Assembly (NCBI GenBank): GCA_964482395.1
Contig: CAYZXK010000172.1
Span: 1-12,492, forward strand
Reading direction: 5' to 3'
DNA: 12,492 nt
From: CAYZXK01 sp964482395
GTDB lineage: Bacteria > Planctomycetota > Phycisphaerae > UBA1845 > Fen-1342
A program made the translations under genes and the position numbers. The notes under the pieces were generated by a model. The model was not told the origin of the DNA. It searched no databases and worked only from the letters and a program-made list of their open reading frames with translations. Shown here in pieces: positions 5,635-12,492 of this stretch. Every line of letters starts with the position of its first letter. Position 1 is the first letter of the stretch.

Positions 5635-6954
5635 GTGCTCAGGTTCACGGTGCTTGCGGTGACGATCGGTCTGGCCTGTTCGAGCCCGCAGGGCTGCCCG
5701 CTGACGGAAGCCCCGCCGGCCGACGATCAGACACTGCCGCCACGCGACCAACTGACCACCACCGCCACTGCTAGCAGAGATACGGCGGCCGCGGGGCAAC
5801 GAGTGATCCTGTCGGCGACCGTGGCGGACAGCCAGCAGCCCGCGACAGTCCGATACGCCTGGCTCCAGACAGCGGGGCCGGGAGTTCAGATTGAGGACGC
5901 AGATCAGGCGGTCGCCAGCTTCGCCGCTCCTTCACTGGCTTCGCAGAAAACGCTCCGGTTCATGGTCACGACCTGCGACGGGGCCGGCGCAGTGGGTCGA
6001 GCCGAGGTGAGCGTGGTCGTGATTGCCGACCCCAATTACGGGCAGCCGGCCAGCTCGCCCAGCCGTCCGGTGGCCGACGCCGGCGAGGACCTCCGGACTC
6101 TGCCGGGCCGGGAAGTCATGCTGGATGGCTCGGGCAGCACCGGGCAGGGGTTGTCATATCGGTGGCGGCAGGTGTCGGGCAAGCACGTCCAACTGAGCTC
6201 GACCGATACCGTCACGACTACCTTCCAGGCCCCGGAATACGACCCGAACGATACCAACATACTGCTGTTCGAACTGGCGGTGACCGATAGCAACGGCCGC
6301 ACAGTTACCGATCGGGTGCAGGTCAAGGTGCGTAACCCACGGCTCAGCGACCGGCAGGTGCTGGTCCAAACCACGATGGGCGACTTCACGCTGGAACTGG
6401 AACCCGAGAAGGCCCCGGTCACAGTCGAGAACTTCCTGGAGTACGTGGACGACGGGTTCTACGACGGCACCATCTTCCACCGGGTGATCCCGGGGTTTGT
6501 GATCCAGGGCGGCGGGTTCCGGCCCGGCCTGACGCCCAAGAAGCCGCGCGACCCGATCGTCAACGAAGCCGACAACGGCCTGTCCAACGTACGCGGCACG
6601 ATCGCCATGGCCCTGACTTCGGACCCGCAGACTCAGCAGTGCATGCCCGACTCGGCCACTTGCCAGTTCTTTATCAACCTAGCGGACAACACCGAGGGCG
6701 GCGACGGCCAGAACAACCTGGACCCCGGCGGTCTGAGCTGCCCGGAGGGCTACACCGTCTTCGGGCGGGTGATCGACGGTATGGATGTCGTCGACGAGAT
6801 CGCGCAGGTCCGTACCACCACCCAGCAGGGGGCCCAGAACGTCCCCGTCGAGGACGTGATCATAACCATGATGAGCCGGGTCGAACTGCCGCGCCAGGCT
6901 CCAGGGGGACCGCATGTGGTAACCCCCAGTGGCGTAGTGCAAGAGCGGCAGTGA
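5635..6954 (+). CDS. Exported cyclophilin-type peptidyl-prolyl isomerase with two Ig/PKD-like domains
   Basis: The product interconverts cis and trans prolyl bonds and probably acts outside the cytoplasm on folding or maturing exported proteins. Residues 1 to about 14 are a short hydrophobic export signal; C15 or C21 could be a lipid attachment site, but the lipobox is poor. Residues about 40-135 and 145-236 are two Ig/PKD-like beta domains, the second with the typical PVADAGED, LDGSGS and YRWRQVSG. Residues 241 to about 420 are the cyclophilin domain: F281-H282-R283-VIPGFVIQGGGF carries the catalytic arginine, then TIAMAL, Q344-FFINLADN and VFGRVIDGMDVVDEI. The segment around SDPQTQQCMPDSATCQFF and a Cys-containing loop before YTVFGRV are expansions relative to E. 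coli PpiA/B. GTG 5635 was chosen for AGGAGG eight bases upstream and the signal sequence. The last 20 residues are an unstructured tail. Confidence 0.88.
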   Translation: MLRFTVLAVTIGLACSSPQGCPLTEAPPADDQTLPPRDQLTTTATASRDTAAAGQRVILSATVADSQQPATVRYAWLQTAGPGVQIEDADQAVASFAAPSLASQKTLRFMVTTCDGAGAVGRAEVSVVVIADPNYGQPASSPSRPVADAGEDLRTLPGREVMLDGSGSTGQGLSYRWRQVSGKHVQLSSTDTVTTTFQAPEYDPNDTNILLFELAVTDSNGRTVTDRVQVKVRNPRLSDRQVLVQTTMGDFTLELEPEKAPVTVENFLEYVDDGFYDGTIFHRVIPGFVIQGGGFRPGLTPKKPRDPIVNEADNGLSNVRGTIAMALTSDPQTQQCMPDSATCQFFINLADNTEGGDGQNNLDPGGLSCPEGYTVFGRVIDGMDVVDEIAQVRTTTQQGAQNVPVEDVIITMMSRVELPRQAPGGPHVVTPSGVVQERQ

Positions 6955-7011
6955 GAAGGGGACCGGTAAGGCATGAGCGGGGGGTAAGCTGGGTGGTCGG
7001 CCGGCTGGCGG

Positions 7012-8256
7012 TTAGGAATATCGGACCCAGCGCAGCAGCTCGGCCAAGGAGGGTGGCTTACCGTACATGAGCACGCCGACCCGGAACACCTTGGCTCCGG
7101 CCCAGATTGCCGCCAGCACACCCAGCCAGAGTACCGCCAGGGTCGAGACGATCTGCCAGGCCGGGGTGTGCGGGTCGGCGCAAATCCGCAGAATCATGAC
7201 AAATGGTGTGATCGGCGGCACATAACTGAGCGCCAGGCTGAAGAACGCGTCGGGATGCTCGGCCAGGTAGTACCAGAAGATCATGGGGACAACGGTGATC
7301 AGCGAAAGGGGGAACACCATGCTCTGGGCGTCTTTGAGCTCGTTGCAGGCCGAGCCGATCGCCGCCAGGATCGATGCCAGCAGCAGGAAGCCGGGAACGA
7401 AGTAGAGCATGGCCATCAGGAGTCGGTAGCCGCTGACCAGTTCGGTGACGTGGTACTTGGTGGCGCCGGCCAGCCCGACCCCGCCCCAGACCGCCAGCAG
7501 CAGGAAGCCGACCGCGGCCATGCCCAGTATCTTGCCCGCCAGTAGCTGCCGCGGGCTGACCGCCGACAGCAGCACCTCGATCACCCGGGAACTCTTTTCC
7601 TCAATCAGCGTGGTCAGCAAACCCTGGCTGATGCCGAACGTGCCCATGAAAAGCAGGAACATGAAGGCGAAGGGGGTCAGAAAGACGATGGCCGGGTTGG
7701 CCTGAACCTCCTTGCCGGTCTGGGCGTTGGCCCAGCGGACCGGCACCTCCTGGCGCAGCTCGGCCACCCGCTGCGGATCCAGGCCGGCGTCCCGGCAGCG
7801 AACCGCGAACACGGCCTGGTTGATCATTCCTTCCAGCCGCCGCCCGGTTTCGAGCTGGTTGTCCTTTCGGACCACGGTGCAGCCGCCGCCGTTCAGAGCC
7901 AATGCGTCGGGCGCGATCAGTATGTAACCGTAAAGCTCGCCACGATTGACCTGGGCGCGAAGCGTTTCCGGGTCTGGGTCACCGGAGATCGCCTGGAACT
8001 CGAGGGGCTGGTTGGGTCGCTCGACATTGTAGCTCTGGGCCTGCTTCACCAGCTCCGCAAAGATCAGGCTGGTGCCGTCCGCGACGGCGATTCGGCGGAT
8101 TGCCCTAACTTCCCGAGCCCCGACCCGCTCGACCAGGTCCACGCCATAAATGCCCAGTATTATCACCGCGGGCATCAGCACCACGCTGAAGAGGAAGGCC
8201 TTGCTGCGCACGGTGGCGATGAACTCGCGACGGGCGACGGTAAGGATCTTGTACAC
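7012..8256 (-). CDS. ABC-2 type transporter permease (NatB/YhaP-like)
   Basis: This is the membrane subunit of an ABC exporter, partner of the ATPase encoded just upstream on the same strand. The NatA/NatB family includes sodium exporters, but the substrate cannot be read from sequence. It shows the ABC2_membrane_3 layout. Its typical N-terminus, YKILTVARREFIATVRSKAF, leads into a first membrane helix (residues about 20-38). An extracytoplasmic domain of roughly 150 residues follows, then about six further helices (for example AFMFLLFMGTFGISQGLL and FVPGFLLLASILAAIGSA). The conserved loop EEKSSRVIEVLLSAVSP follows the second helix and contacts the ATPase in this family. I prefer GTG 8256 (414 residues) because it starts at the family's usual position; TTG 8271 would add five residues. 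The gap of 161 bases to the ATPase gene contains a strong hairpin. Confidence 0.9.
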   Translation of the reverse strand: MYKILTVARREFIATVRSKAFLFSVVLMPAVIILGIYGVDLVERVGAREVRAIRRIAVADGTSLIFAELVKQAQSYNVERPNQPLEFQAISGDPDPETLRAQVNRGELYGYILIAPDALALNGGGCTVVRKDNQLETGRRLEGMINQAVFAVRCRDAGLDPQRVAELRQEVPVRWANAQTGKEVQANPAIVFLTPFAFMFLLFMGTFGISQGLLTTLIEEKSSRVIEVLLSAVSPRQLLAGKILGMAAVGFLLLAVWGGVGLAGATKYHVTELVSGYRLLMAMLYFVPGFLLLASILAAIGSACNELKDAQSMVFPLSLITVVPMIFWYYLAEHPDAFFSLALSYVPPITPFVMILRICADPHTPAWQIVSTLAVLWLGVLAAIWAGAKVFRVGVLMYGKPPSLAELLRWVRYS

Positions 8257-8331
8257 TGTTGCTACCCGCAAAGTGGGCCAACAAGCCGCAAAAGACGACC
8301 GACCGCGACAGGTGCGCAGAAACCGCGAATC

Positions 8332-8363
8332 CGCCGGCCGGACCTTAGCAGCCCCGGCCGGCG
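8332..8363 (-). terminator. 10-bp perfect hairpin between the ABC ATPase and permease genes
   Basis: CGCCGGCCGG (8332-8341) pairs perfectly with CCGGCCGGCG (8354-8363) over a 12-base loop. It lies inside the ABC operon, 54 bases past the ATPase stop. With no U-run it is more likely an mRNA-stabilising or attenuating element that sets the ATPase:permease ratio than a full terminator. The left arm is identical to the left arm of the hairpin at 3860-3869. Confidence 0.4.
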
Positions 8364-8417
8364 CGACCGCAAGCCGTGGCCGGGTCTGCTGTCAGGGGCT
8401 GGCCAACCGTGGATCAT

Positions 8418-9332
8418 TCAGCGCACCGTCTGCCGGTCCCCGCCGACCAGCTTGACGAAAATCTCCTGCAAATCGGGTCGCTGGACCTCGAATCGCACGA
8501 TGCGCACCAACTGCATGGCCTGCTTCAGGACCAAGTCGGGCGGCACACCATCGGCCAGTTCCAGGCGGGCGTGGCCGGCGGTGATCTGCGCGGACACCAC
8601 CCCGTCGCAGCGGGCCAGGCCGTGCAGGTCGCCCTCGGCATCGACCACCACGAACCGGGTCGCGAAGCCCGCCCGGACCTGATTGACGGTTCCGTCTATG
8701 ACTTTCCGCCCCCGGTTTATCAGGACGATCCGGTCGCAGAGCCGCTCAGCCTGGTTCATTTGATGCGTAGAGAAAATGACCGTCGAGCCGGCCCGCCGAA
8801 GCTCGGCCAGCAGGCGCTCCAGCAAGTCCACATTGAGCGGATCCAGCCCGGCGAACGGTTCGTCCAGGATCAGTAGCTCCGGCTGGTGCAGGGTGGCACC
8901 CACGAACTGGAGTTTCTGGGACATGCCTTTGGACAGGGCTTCGACGCGTTTGGCCCGCCAGTCGGTCAGGCCGACCCGCTCGAGGCTCTCGTCGATCCGG
9001 CGGCGCAGCTCGCTGCCCCGCAGGCCCTTCAGCCGGCCAAGATAGCTGAGGGTCTCCTGAACCGTCATCTTGCGGTACAGGCCCCGTTCCTCGGGCAGAT
9101 AACCGATGCGGTCCTTGACTTGGGCGGCATCCGGGTGTCCCAACACCTGGATGCTGCCGGAGTCGGGATAGATGATGCTCATCACCATCCGGAGGGTGGT
9201 GGTTTTGCCGGCCCCGTTGGGTCCGAGAAACCCCAGCACGTCGCCGGCCGGCAGCCGCAGGCTGAAATCATCGACGGCGGTAAGATCGCCGAAGCGTTTG
9301 GTCACACCTTCCAGGATCAGCGCGTCAGACAC
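8418..9332 (-). CDS. ABC transporter ATP-binding protein (NatA-like)
   Basis: This is the cytoplasmic ATPase that powers the ABC-2 exporter encoded downstream. The 304 residues contain a complete nucleotide-binding domain: Walker A GPNGAGKT (37-44), Q-loop region near YLPEERGLY (78-86), signature LSKGMSQK (133-140), Walker B LLILDE (153-158) with D-loop AGLDP, and switch histidine H190. YLPEERGLY and SKGMSQKLQ are typical of the NatA/YhaQ branch. Residues about 215-300 form the C-terminal DUF4162-type extension. The start is GTG 9330-9332, preceded by GAGGTGG about seven bases away. It is divergent from mutS2 and probably transcribed from the promoter at 9370-9397 together with the permease. 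No key residue is missing. Confidence 0.93.
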   Translation of the reverse strand: MSDALILEGVTKRFGDLTAVDDFSLRLPAGDVLGFLGPNGAGKTTTLRMVMSIIYPDSGSIQVLGHPDAAQVKDRIGYLPEERGLYRKMTVQETLSYLGRLKGLRGSELRRRIDESLERVGLTDWRAKRVEALSKGMSQKLQFVGATLHQPELLILDEPFAGLDPLNVDLLERLLAELRRAGSTVIFSTHQMNQAERLCDRIVLINRGRKVIDGTVNQVRAGFATRFVVVDAEGDLHGLARCDGVVSAQITAGHARLELADGVPPDLVLKQAMQLVRIVRFEVQRPDLQEIFVKLVGGDRQTVR

Positions 9333-9369
9333 CGCGGACCACCTCGCAAGTCGCCGGGGGTTTATTCCG

Positions 9370-9397
9370 ATTATGCTCCAGCAGGCGCCAGCGTCCA
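9370..9397 (-). promoter_or_regulatory. Probable promoter of the ABC exporter operon
   Basis: On the minus strand TGGACG (9397-9392; four of six) and CATAAT (9375-9370; five of six) are 16 bases apart. Transcription would start around 9363, about 30 bases before the GTG at 9332. Confidence 0.4.
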
Positions 9398-9462
9398 GTA
9401 CCGCGTGTTGATAGTTGTCGACAAAGCGGGGAGGGGCTCAGGCCGAACTCGACCTTCCGGGC

Positions 9463-9492
9463 TTGTAAAGCGGGCTTCGGATCGCGTACCTT
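9463..9492 (+). promoter_or_regulatory. Possible mutS2 promoter
   Basis: TTGTAA (9463-9468; four of six) and TACCTT (9487-9492; three of six) are separated by 18 bases in the 241-base divergent gap between the ABC operon and mutS2. It is a weak match; transcription would start near 9499, about 75 bases before the mutS2 ATG. Confidence 0.25.
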
Positions 9493-9573
9493 AGTCGCGG
9501 CAACCCGCCGCGGCGTGCGGGCGGTGGCGCTGAGCGTCCGGTCCACCCCCGGCCCGGGGCAGCTATCCGGACG

Positions 9574-12060
9574 ATGGACGAACACTCACTAGCCTGTCTG
9601 GACTTTGAAGAAATCCGCCAACTGCTGGCCGGGTATGCCTTTACCGGCCTGGGACGCGGGCTGGCGCAGAACGTGCTGCCCAGCGCGCGGGCGTCGCTGG
9701 TCCGGCGGTGGCTGGAGCAGATTCAAGAGCTGGACCGGCTGATCGGGGAGCGGGGGATGCCGCCATTTGGCGGGATCAGCGACGTTCGGGAGATCGTCCA
9801 GCGTTGCGCGCCGCCGCTGCGGGTGTCGGTCGCCGAGATGGCCCAGGTCGGATCCACGCTGGCCGGGACGCACGCCATCGCCGAGTATCTGCGCGACCTG
9901 CCGGCCGAGTACCCCCAGTTGCAGCACCTGGCCGCACGGGTGGGGGATTTCGGGATCATCGCGGCCCGGATCGCCCAGGTCATCGATGAGCGAGCCACGG
10001 TGCGGGATACGGCCAGCCCCAAGCTGTACGAGATCCGGCGTCAGATCGAAGCGGCCAGCAGCCAGATCCAACATACCATCCAGCGGCTGGTGCACGATCC
10101 CGGCGTCCGGCGACTACTCCAATACCCGAACTACTCGTTCCACGGCGACCGGCTGGTACTGCCCGTGCGGGCGGAGTACCGCGGGCGACTGCCAGGGATC
10201 GTGCACCGGGGATCCGACAGCGGGGCGACGCTGTACGTCGAGCCGGCCGAGGTCGTGGAGCTGAACAATCAGATCAGCAACCTGCGCAGCGAAGAGCAGG
10301 AAGAGATCGGCCGGCTGCTATGGGACCTGGCCCACGAGGTGCACCTCAACGGGCGTGAAATCCACAAGACCCTGGATACGCTGGCGGTGCTGGACCTGAT
10401 CGCAGCCAAGGTGCGATTCGCCAAGGACTTCGAGCTGCGGTGCCCGGCTCTGGGCAGCGATGGAACCCTCAATGTTCGCGGAGCCCGGCATCCGCTGCTG
10501 CTGGAGCTGGTTCGCCGAAAACGCCAGCTCGGCCAAAACCCGCCGGAAGTGGTCCCCATCGACTACCGGATCGGCCAGGACTTCAATTTGCTGATCATCA
10601 CCGGTCCCAATACCGGCGGCAAGACCGTGGCCCTGAAGACCATCGGGCTTCTGTCTCTGATGGTTCAGGCCGGGCTGCCAATCCCGGCAGAAAGCGGGTC
10701 AGAGCTGGGAGTGTTCAGCAACGTGCTGATCGATGTGGGCGACGAGCAGAGTTTGCAGCAGTCGCTGAGCACCTTCAGCGGGCACCTCAGGCGCATCGTG
10801 GACATGCTCCGGCACGCGGGACCGCGATCACTGCTGCTGATCGACGAGCTGGGGGCCGGCACCGACCCGGATGAAGGGGCCGCTTTGGGTCGGGCAATTC
10901 TAGACGAATTGCTGCGTCTGCGTTGCCGGGCGGTGGTCACCACGCACCTGGGTGCCCTGAAGGGCTTTGCCCTGACCCGGCAGGGGGCTGAGAACGCCTG
11001 TGTGGAGTTCGACAACCAGACGCTGATGCCCACTTACCGGCTTTCGATCGGCCAGCCCGGTCGCAGCAACGCGATCGAAGTGGCCCGACGGTTGGGACTG
11101 CCCAAGCGACTGCTGGCCGCGGCCCGTCAGAATCTCTCCCGCCGAGCCCGAGTCCTTCAGGCCGCCCTCGACGGGACACGGGCGGTAAAGCAACTGGCCG
11201 AAGCCGCTCGGCGGGAGGCCGAACTGGCTCGGCTGGAGGCAGATAAGATCCAGAGCCAAGCCCAGGCGGCCCGGGCGCAGTTCGAACAGAAACAGGCCGA
11301 ATTTCAACGCTGGCTGGAGCGAGTCATCCACTTGAGGCCCGGCGACCCGGTGCGGGTGCGGGACTTCGACCGGGACGGGAAGGTGGTTCGCATCCGTCTG
11401 GACCAGCAGCGGGCGGAGGTGGACGTGGGAGCGTTCTCGGTGGAGGTCCCGCTGGGCGATGTGCTGCCGCCCGAGACCCCCGCACCGCCCAAGCCGCCAC
11501 GGCCGGTCGTGCACCCGGCTTCAACCCAACCGCGGGCGGCACGGTCAGGCCGCCCGAAGGGAGGCGAGCCTCCGACGGCTGGCACCGGCGCGGCGGCTAA
11601 AGGGGCTCAAGAGCGATTGGCGGCCGCCGAATCCCAACCCAAGCCGCAGCCGGCACTTCCACCCTTGACTGAGGAGCAGTTGGCCGGGTTGCAGCCGGAA
11701 GATGCCGTATATGTAAAGCGTTTTCATCGCGAGGGCCGGATTGTGCGGCTTAAGCGGGCTAAGCGGCTGGCGGTGGTCAGCGTGGGCGACCTGGAAGTCG
11801 AGGTCCCGTTTGACGGGCTGGCGGCGCCGGCCCGAGCGCGGGAGGCGGTTCCGACTGGGGGGCGCTCCAAGAGCAAGTCGCGGCCGGCCGGCGAGTCACC
11901 CGCACCTCCTTCCGAGTCCACTGCCGGTGCGCCCGCGCCGGGCAGCTCGGCCTTGCCCACCGCCATCACGGCCCCCGACGCGCCTTCCCAGTCCCAGCCG
12001 CCTTCCACGCCGGGGCAGGCGGAATCGTCGTCGGCCCCGCCGGCCAACGGCCAACCGTAA
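9574..12060 (+). CDS. mutS2: MutS2 ATPase, atypical: no Smr domain, duplicated KOW-like module
   Basis: MutS2 proteins are dimeric DNA- or ribosome-binding ATPases linked to suppression of recombination and, in Bacillus, to rescue of collided ribosomes. The 828 residues start with the MutS2-type N-terminal core and lever (for example YSFHGDRLVLPVRAEYRGR and SDSGATLYVEPAEVVELNN). The ATPase follows: Walker A GPNTGGKT (344-351), then Walker B LLLIDE (420-425) with LGAGTDPDEG, and the switch segment VVTTHLGALKGFA. An Ala/Glu/Arg-rich coiled coil spans about 505-585. A KOW-like module starts at 587 (LRPGDPVRVRDFDRDGKVV), and a second, diverged copy starts at 706 (LQPEDAVYVKRFHREGRIV), 119 residues later. 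The usual C-terminal Smr nuclease-like domain is absent; the protein ends in a Pro/Ala/Ser-rich tail of about 70 residues. ATG 9574 has no clear Shine-Dalgarno. The ATPase assignment is firm. Confidence 0.93.
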   Translation: MDEHSLACLDFEEIRQLLAGYAFTGLGRGLAQNVLPSARASLVRRWLEQIQELDRLIGERGMPPFGGISDVREIVQRCAPPLRVSVAEMAQVGSTLAGTHAIAEYLRDLPAEYPQLQHLAARVGDFGIIAARIAQVIDERATVRDTASPKLYEIRRQIEAASSQIQHTIQRLVHDPGVRRLLQYPNYSFHGDRLVLPVRAEYRGRLPGIVHRGSDSGATLYVEPAEVVELNNQISNLRSEEQEEIGRLLWDLAHEVHLNGREIHKTLDTLAVLDLIAAKVRFAKDFELRCPALGSDGTLNVRGARHPLLLELVRRKRQLGQNPPEVVPIDYRIGQDFNLLIITGPNTGGKTVALKTIGLLSLMVQAGLPIPAESGSELGVFSNVLIDVGDEQSLQQSLSTFSGHLRRIVDMLRHAGPRSLLLIDELGAGTDPDEGAALGRAILDELLRLRCRAVVTTHLGALKGFALTRQGAENACVEFDNQTLMPTYRLSIGQPGRSNAIEVARRLGLPKRLLAAARQNLSRRARVLQAALDGTRAVKQLAEAARREAELARLEADKIQSQAQAARAQFEQKQAEFQRWLERVIHLRPGDPVRVRDFDRDGKVVRIRLDQQRAEVDVGAFSVEVPLGDVLPPETPAPPKPPRPVVHPASTQPRAARSGRPKGGEPPTAGTGAAAKGAQERLAAAESQPKPQPALPPLTEEQLAGLQPEDAVYVKRFHREGRIVRLKRAKRLAVVSVGDLEVEVPFDGLAAPARAREAVPTGGRSKSKSRPAGESPAPPSESTAGAPAPGSSALPTAITAPDAPSQSQPPSTPGQAESSSAPPANGQP

Positions 12061-12337
12061 CGGCGCCGCGAACTTGCAGGGCGAGCCGTGACCCGGCACG
12101 GCAGCCGCATAACCGTGCACTGTTGGGCGGAAGGCTGTTGGGAGACATTTCGAGGACATTGATTTATAGCGCCGGACGAACGTGCGGAAAAGAGGCGAAG
12201 CACGGCGGGAGCGTTTCGCCCGCCCAGAACGCGCGGCGGGCGCCGAGCCGGCCCTCATTTCTTTTAGGCTCGATCCGCGGGTCCGACGTTGTTGCTATGG
12301 GTCGGGTTGGGCTGAACTCGGAGGTGCAGCGCCAGGC
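12061..12337. other. Gene-free region after mutS2 with terminator-like structures
   Basis: No convincing gene is visible; open frames here are arginine-rich, short and overlap on both strands. A 6-bp hairpin, GCCGTG/CACGGC (12085-12102), follows the mutS2 stop by 24 bases. A second, bulged hairpin with loop TTT lies at 12204-12224. A GGGC/GCCC stem is followed by a T-rich run at 12255-12265 and is listed separately. Confidence 0.5.
12238..12265 (+). terminator. Possible intrinsic terminator for mutS2
   Basis: GGGC (12238-12241) and GCCC (12251-12254) form a short stem around a 9-base loop, followed at once by TCATTTCTTTT. It is one of the few T-rich runs after a stem in this GC-rich window. 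The stem is only four pairs, so the call is tentative. Confidence 0.3.
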
Positions 12338-12371
12338 TTCTTCAAGGGGCTGCTAGCAGCCCGTTGAAGAA
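12338..12371. repeat. 34-base near-perfect palindrome, possible insertion-sequence ends
   Basis: TTCTTCAAGGGGCTGCT (12338-12354) is followed directly by AGCAGCCCGTTGAAGAA (12355-12371). The two arms are inverted copies with 16 of 17 positions matching and no spacer. The motif (T-rich)TCAACGGGCTGCTAG resembles terminal repeats that I associate with some bacterial insertion sequences; I cannot name the family from this alone. As RNA it would form a very stable hairpin. Confidence 0.55.
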
Positions 12372-12382
12372 CGGCCATTTCG

Positions 12383-12490
12383 CTACGCGGCGGTGAGTCT
12401 GAGGGTCCCGGCTGTGATCGGCGTCGGCCTCGTGTTCGAGTCGTGAATGCACACGTCGCGGGTGGTGAGCCGGTGATACAGAGCCCAGAG
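12383..12490 (-). CDS. C-terminal end of an unrecognised minus-strand protein, possibly the transposase of the element at the right edge
   Basis: On the minus strand a frame is open from the window edge to TAG at 12385-12383, 35 residues, beginning LWALYHRLTTRDVCIHDSNT. The stop lies 11 bases from the palindrome arm, as transposase stops often do near an inverted repeat. The residues are not arginine-biased as chance frames here are, but I cannot assign a family. Another minus-strand frame is also open, so it may be accidental. Confidence 0.25.
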   Translation of the reverse strand, partial: LWALYHRLTTRDVCIHDSNTRPTPITAGTLRLTAA

Positions 12491-12492
12491 GA

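Noticed and set aside
8886..9494. A 202-codon plus-strand frame
   Set aside because: It is antisense to the ABC ATPase, whose Walker and signature motifs are intact on the minus strand.
10900..11514. A 204-codon minus-strand frame
   Set aside because: It is antisense to mutS2, with no recognisable domain; mutS2 motifs are unambiguous on the plus strand.
1..12492. A CRISPR array, prophage or secondary-metabolite cluster
   Set aside because: No regularly spaced direct repeats, cas, phage structural or biosynthetic genes are visible; apart from the two edges the content is ordinary chromosomal.

Overview
The window looks like a chromosomal segment of a GC-rich planctomycete, most likely of the Phycisphaerae type. 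This is inferred from the secreted protein at 1707-3839, which has calcium-binding thrombospondin-type-3-like repeats and a C-terminal dockerin-like doublet, an architecture common in that group. The mix of housekeeping genes also fits. No rRNA or other phylogenetic marker is present. TGA is a normal stop for several genes here, so the standard bacterial code applies.

Layout. Positions 1-138 are the right end of an IS5-type insertion sequence. It appears to have cut off a minus-strand gene for a small exported protein (139-330). A tRNA-Tyr(GTA) lies on the minus strand at 546-629. After about 480 bases without a gene come a single-domain response regulator (1111-1515) and a large secreted multidomain protein (1707-3839). 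Next is a plus-strand cluster: a DUF72/YecE protein, a TM1367-type cyclophilin-like protein whose start sits at the DUF72 stop, and an iscX gene (5115-5357). It is followed by an exported protein that joins two Ig/PKD-like domains to a cyclophilin peptidyl-prolyl isomerase (5635-6954). Convergent to these is a minus-strand ABC exporter of the NatA/NatB type: ATPase 8418-9332, then permease 7012-8256. Divergent from it is mutS2 (9574-12060). The last 430 bases hold terminator-like structures, a 34-base near-perfect palindrome, and what may be the edge of a second mobile element.

Most notable observation. The large secreted protein has its real start, with a strong Shine-Dalgarno and signal peptide, at 1707. 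Its frame is interrupted once, by TGA at 1842-1844, where Omp28/thioredoxin-like relatives carry their first redox cysteine. A small hairpin with a GGUCA loop lies 17-30 nt past that TGA, a spacing and loop compatible with a bacterial SECIS element. Selenocysteine insertion is one reading; a recent nonsense mutation or a base-call error is another, and the lack of the second CxxC cysteine weakens the selenoprotein case. Other points of interest are a MutS2 that lacks the Smr domain and carries a duplicated KOW-like module, an iscX outside any isc operon, and GC-rich hairpins in many of the intergenic gaps, two of which share the same 10-base stem.
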